A DNA stretch of 64,000 nucleotides from Candidatus Gastranaerophilales bacterium (GTDB lineage: Bacteria; Cyanobacteriota; Vampirovibrionia; Gastranaerophilales; Gastranaerophilaceae): positions 248,001-312,000 of the forward strand of contig CAJUJH010000002.1 of assembly GCA_910586855.1 (NCBI GenBank). The letters run 5' to 3'. Shown one piece after another: positions 62,694 to 64,000 of the stretch. The position numbers were made by a program, and so were the translations under genes. Below the pieces are notes generated by a model. That model saw only the letters and a program-made list of their open reading frames with translations, was not told where the DNA came from and did not search any database. Numbering within the stretch: position 1 is the stretch's first letter; each line of letters begins with the position of its first letter.

Positions 62694-64000
62694 AATTACA
62701 GTAATTATGCCGACTTTTAACAGGGCGGGTCTGATTTCAAAATCCATAGAAAGTGTTTTAAATCAAACATTTAAGGATTTTGAATTTTATATTTTGGATG
62801 ATGGTTCAAATGATAATACAAAAGAGGTGGTTGAACCATATTTAAAAGATAACAGGGTAAAATATCTATATCATAAAAACCAAGGTGAGGCTGAAACCGT
62901 TAATTTGGGCTGGTCTTTAGCTAAAGGAGAATATTTTACTCAGGTAAATTCAGATGATACTATTGCCTTAAATTCTTTTGAAATTATGGTAAAAGAACTC
63001 GATAAACATAAAAAGTGCGTGCTTGCTTATCCTGATTTTAATTTTATAGATGAAAATGATAATATAATTTCTACAACGCGCAGTCCGGATTGGAATTTTA
63101 AGAAAGCATTATTAAAATTCTCTTGTTATGCAGCAAGCGCCGGTACATTTATAAGGAAAAATGCTTTTAGGGATTTAGAAAAGATAAAAAGAAGCCGCTT
63201 TAAACATATTAATGATATTGAAATGTACTGGGATATGGCACTTAGAGGAGATTTTTTACATGTGCCGAAGGTGCTTGCAAATTGGAGGGTGCATTCAGGT
63301 CAAATTTCAACAAATAGATATGAAGCTATTCCTGAAATTGAGGAGTGGTTTGAATATTATTTTTCAAAATCAAATCTTCCAAAAGATGTTAAAAAATTAA
63401 AAGATAGGGTAAGGCAGAGTATTTTAAAGTATTTTTTTAAACTTATCATAGAGAGTTCTTTGGATGAAAAAACAAAATTTGAAATGAAAAAATCTTATTT
63501 AAAGAAGTTCGGCTTACCTTGTTATGAATTTAGGTGTTTGCAAATTGGGGAAACAGATTTAAAAGGTAATAAATTTAATGGTTATAATCTTTCAAAGTAT
63601 TTAAAAGAAAAGGGTATCGGGTCAAAGTGCTTAGTAAGCTTTAAGGAATCTAATAATAAGGATGTTTTTGAAATATTAATGCCAAAAATTGGAAATAAAC
63701 ATGAATTTTCGGTTAATTTTATTAAAAATGAACTCATACTTGAGGCTGATATTATTAATTTTCATATCTGTCACAGTATTCCGTTTGATTTAAATTATCT
63801 TCCTCTATTAACTGCTTTAAAACCGGTTATTTTAACTTTGCATGACCCTTCTTATTTAACCGGTTACTGCTGCCATCCTTTTAATTGCGAAAAATGGAAG
63901 AAACATTGCAATAACTGTAAAAATCTTAATACCTGGCTTCCTATATCAAATGATTATACTGCGCACAATTTTTTAACCAAAAAACTTGCTATTCAAAATT
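62677..64000 (+). CDS. GT2-GT4 fusion glycosyltransferase (partial, runs off right edge)
   Basis: Starts with ATG 62677 inside the radical SAM gene (17-base overlap) and is open for 441 codons to the window end. Residues about 1-265 form a GT2 domain (ITVIMPTFNRAGLISKSIES, YILDDGSNDNTKE, QVNSDDTIALN). From about 285 a GT4 domain begins: FRCLQIGETDLKGNKFNGYN, ADIINFHICHSIPFDLNYLP, FNCEKWKKHCNNCKN. The GT4 half is a paralogue of the 60067-61419 protein. One chain may thus add two sugars in sequence. Confidence 0.85.
   Translation, partial: MLKNPKITVIMPTFNRAGLISKSIESVLNQTFKDFEFYILDDGSNDNTKEVVEPYLKDNRVKYLYHKNQGEAETVNLGWSLAKGEYFTQVNSDDTIALNSFEIMVKELDKHKKCVLAYPDFNFIDENDNIISTTRSPDWNFKKALLKFSCYAASAGTFIRKNAFRDLEKIKRSRFKHINDIEMYWDMALRGDFLHVPKVLANWRVHSGQISTNRYEAIPEIEEWFEYYFSKSNLPKDVKKLKDRVRQSILKYFFKLIIESSLDEKTKFEMKKSYLKKFGLPCYEFRCLQIGETDLKGNKFNGYNLSKYLKEKGIGSKCLVSFKESNNKDVFEILMPKIGNKHEFSVNFIKNELILEADIINFHICHSIPFDLNYLPLLTALKPVILTLHDPSYLTGYCCHPFNCEKWKKHCNNCKNLNTWLPISNDYTAHNFLTKKLAIQN

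Overview
The window is AT-rich, gene-dense DNA from a bacterium with a two-membrane envelope: it carries a TolC-type outer-membrane channel, a type I secretion ABC transporter with its adaptor, an MCE/MlaD-like protein and type IV-pilin-like proteins. The YggT protein, the pilins with a FTLAELMIVLAVLAV-type N-terminus and the RTX protein together suggest the non-photosynthetic cyanobacterial sister group (Gastranaerophilales/Melainabacteria, gut-associated). That assignment is inference from recollection of such proteins, not a search result.

Layout. (1) 1-8.2 kb, core-like: a glycine-rich pilin-like protein running off the left edge, an XRE regulator, nadE, an anti-sigma/ECF sigma/Spy-like operon, a second pilin-like protein, mtnP, yggT and tRNA-Arg(TCT). 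(2) 8.27-22.49 kb, a genomic island directly after tRNA-Arg. Its left part holds a Mu/Tn7-type transposition module on the + strand (TnsB/MuA-like transposase split by a frameshift, TnsC/MuB-like ATPase, an unrecognised third gene). Its right part is a defence block on the - strand: a retron-type locus (structured leader, 32-residue cationic hydrophobic peptide, XRE protein, reverse transcriptase) and an hsdM-hsdS-hsdR-abiH operon. A 70-bp repeat with one mismatch lies in direct orientation near both ends, and an 11-bp direct repeat lies just outside. (3) 22.8-36.2 kb: a type I secretion locus (GT4 glycosyltransferase, TolC, kelch-like lipid-free secreted protein, a 1.7-kb-residue RTX lipase, ABC transporter, adaptor). 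(4) 36.2-44 kb: orphan histidine kinase, LysR regulator, two alpha/beta hydrolases (one frameshifted), an MCE protein, an HpcH/HpaI aldolase-like protein and three unrecognised genes. (5) 44.1-64 kb: a surface-glycan cluster with about ten glycosyltransferases, a Stealth-type phosphotransferase, nucleotide-sugar enzymes that fit UDP-L-QuiNAc or UDP-L-FucNAc synthesis, two methyltransferases, and a radical SAM protein; it continues past the right edge.

How it works together. The transposition module has a broken transposase and a nonsense-interrupted neighbour, whereas every defence gene is intact, so the island looks immobilised but kept for its cargo. The retron-like locus is the best candidate for something poorly described: the reverse transcriptase has the retron hallmarks (NALVH, YVDD, ITG), but its partners are a XRE repressor-like protein and a tiny membrane-type peptide behind a leader with competing stems. 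The glycan cluster shows signs of diversification: a C12 tract at the end of a methyltransferase gene, paralogous GT4 modules with a long identical stretch, a GT2-GT4 fusion, repeated hairpins around a three-gene cassette, and a shared C-terminal tail on otherwise different glycosyltransferases.
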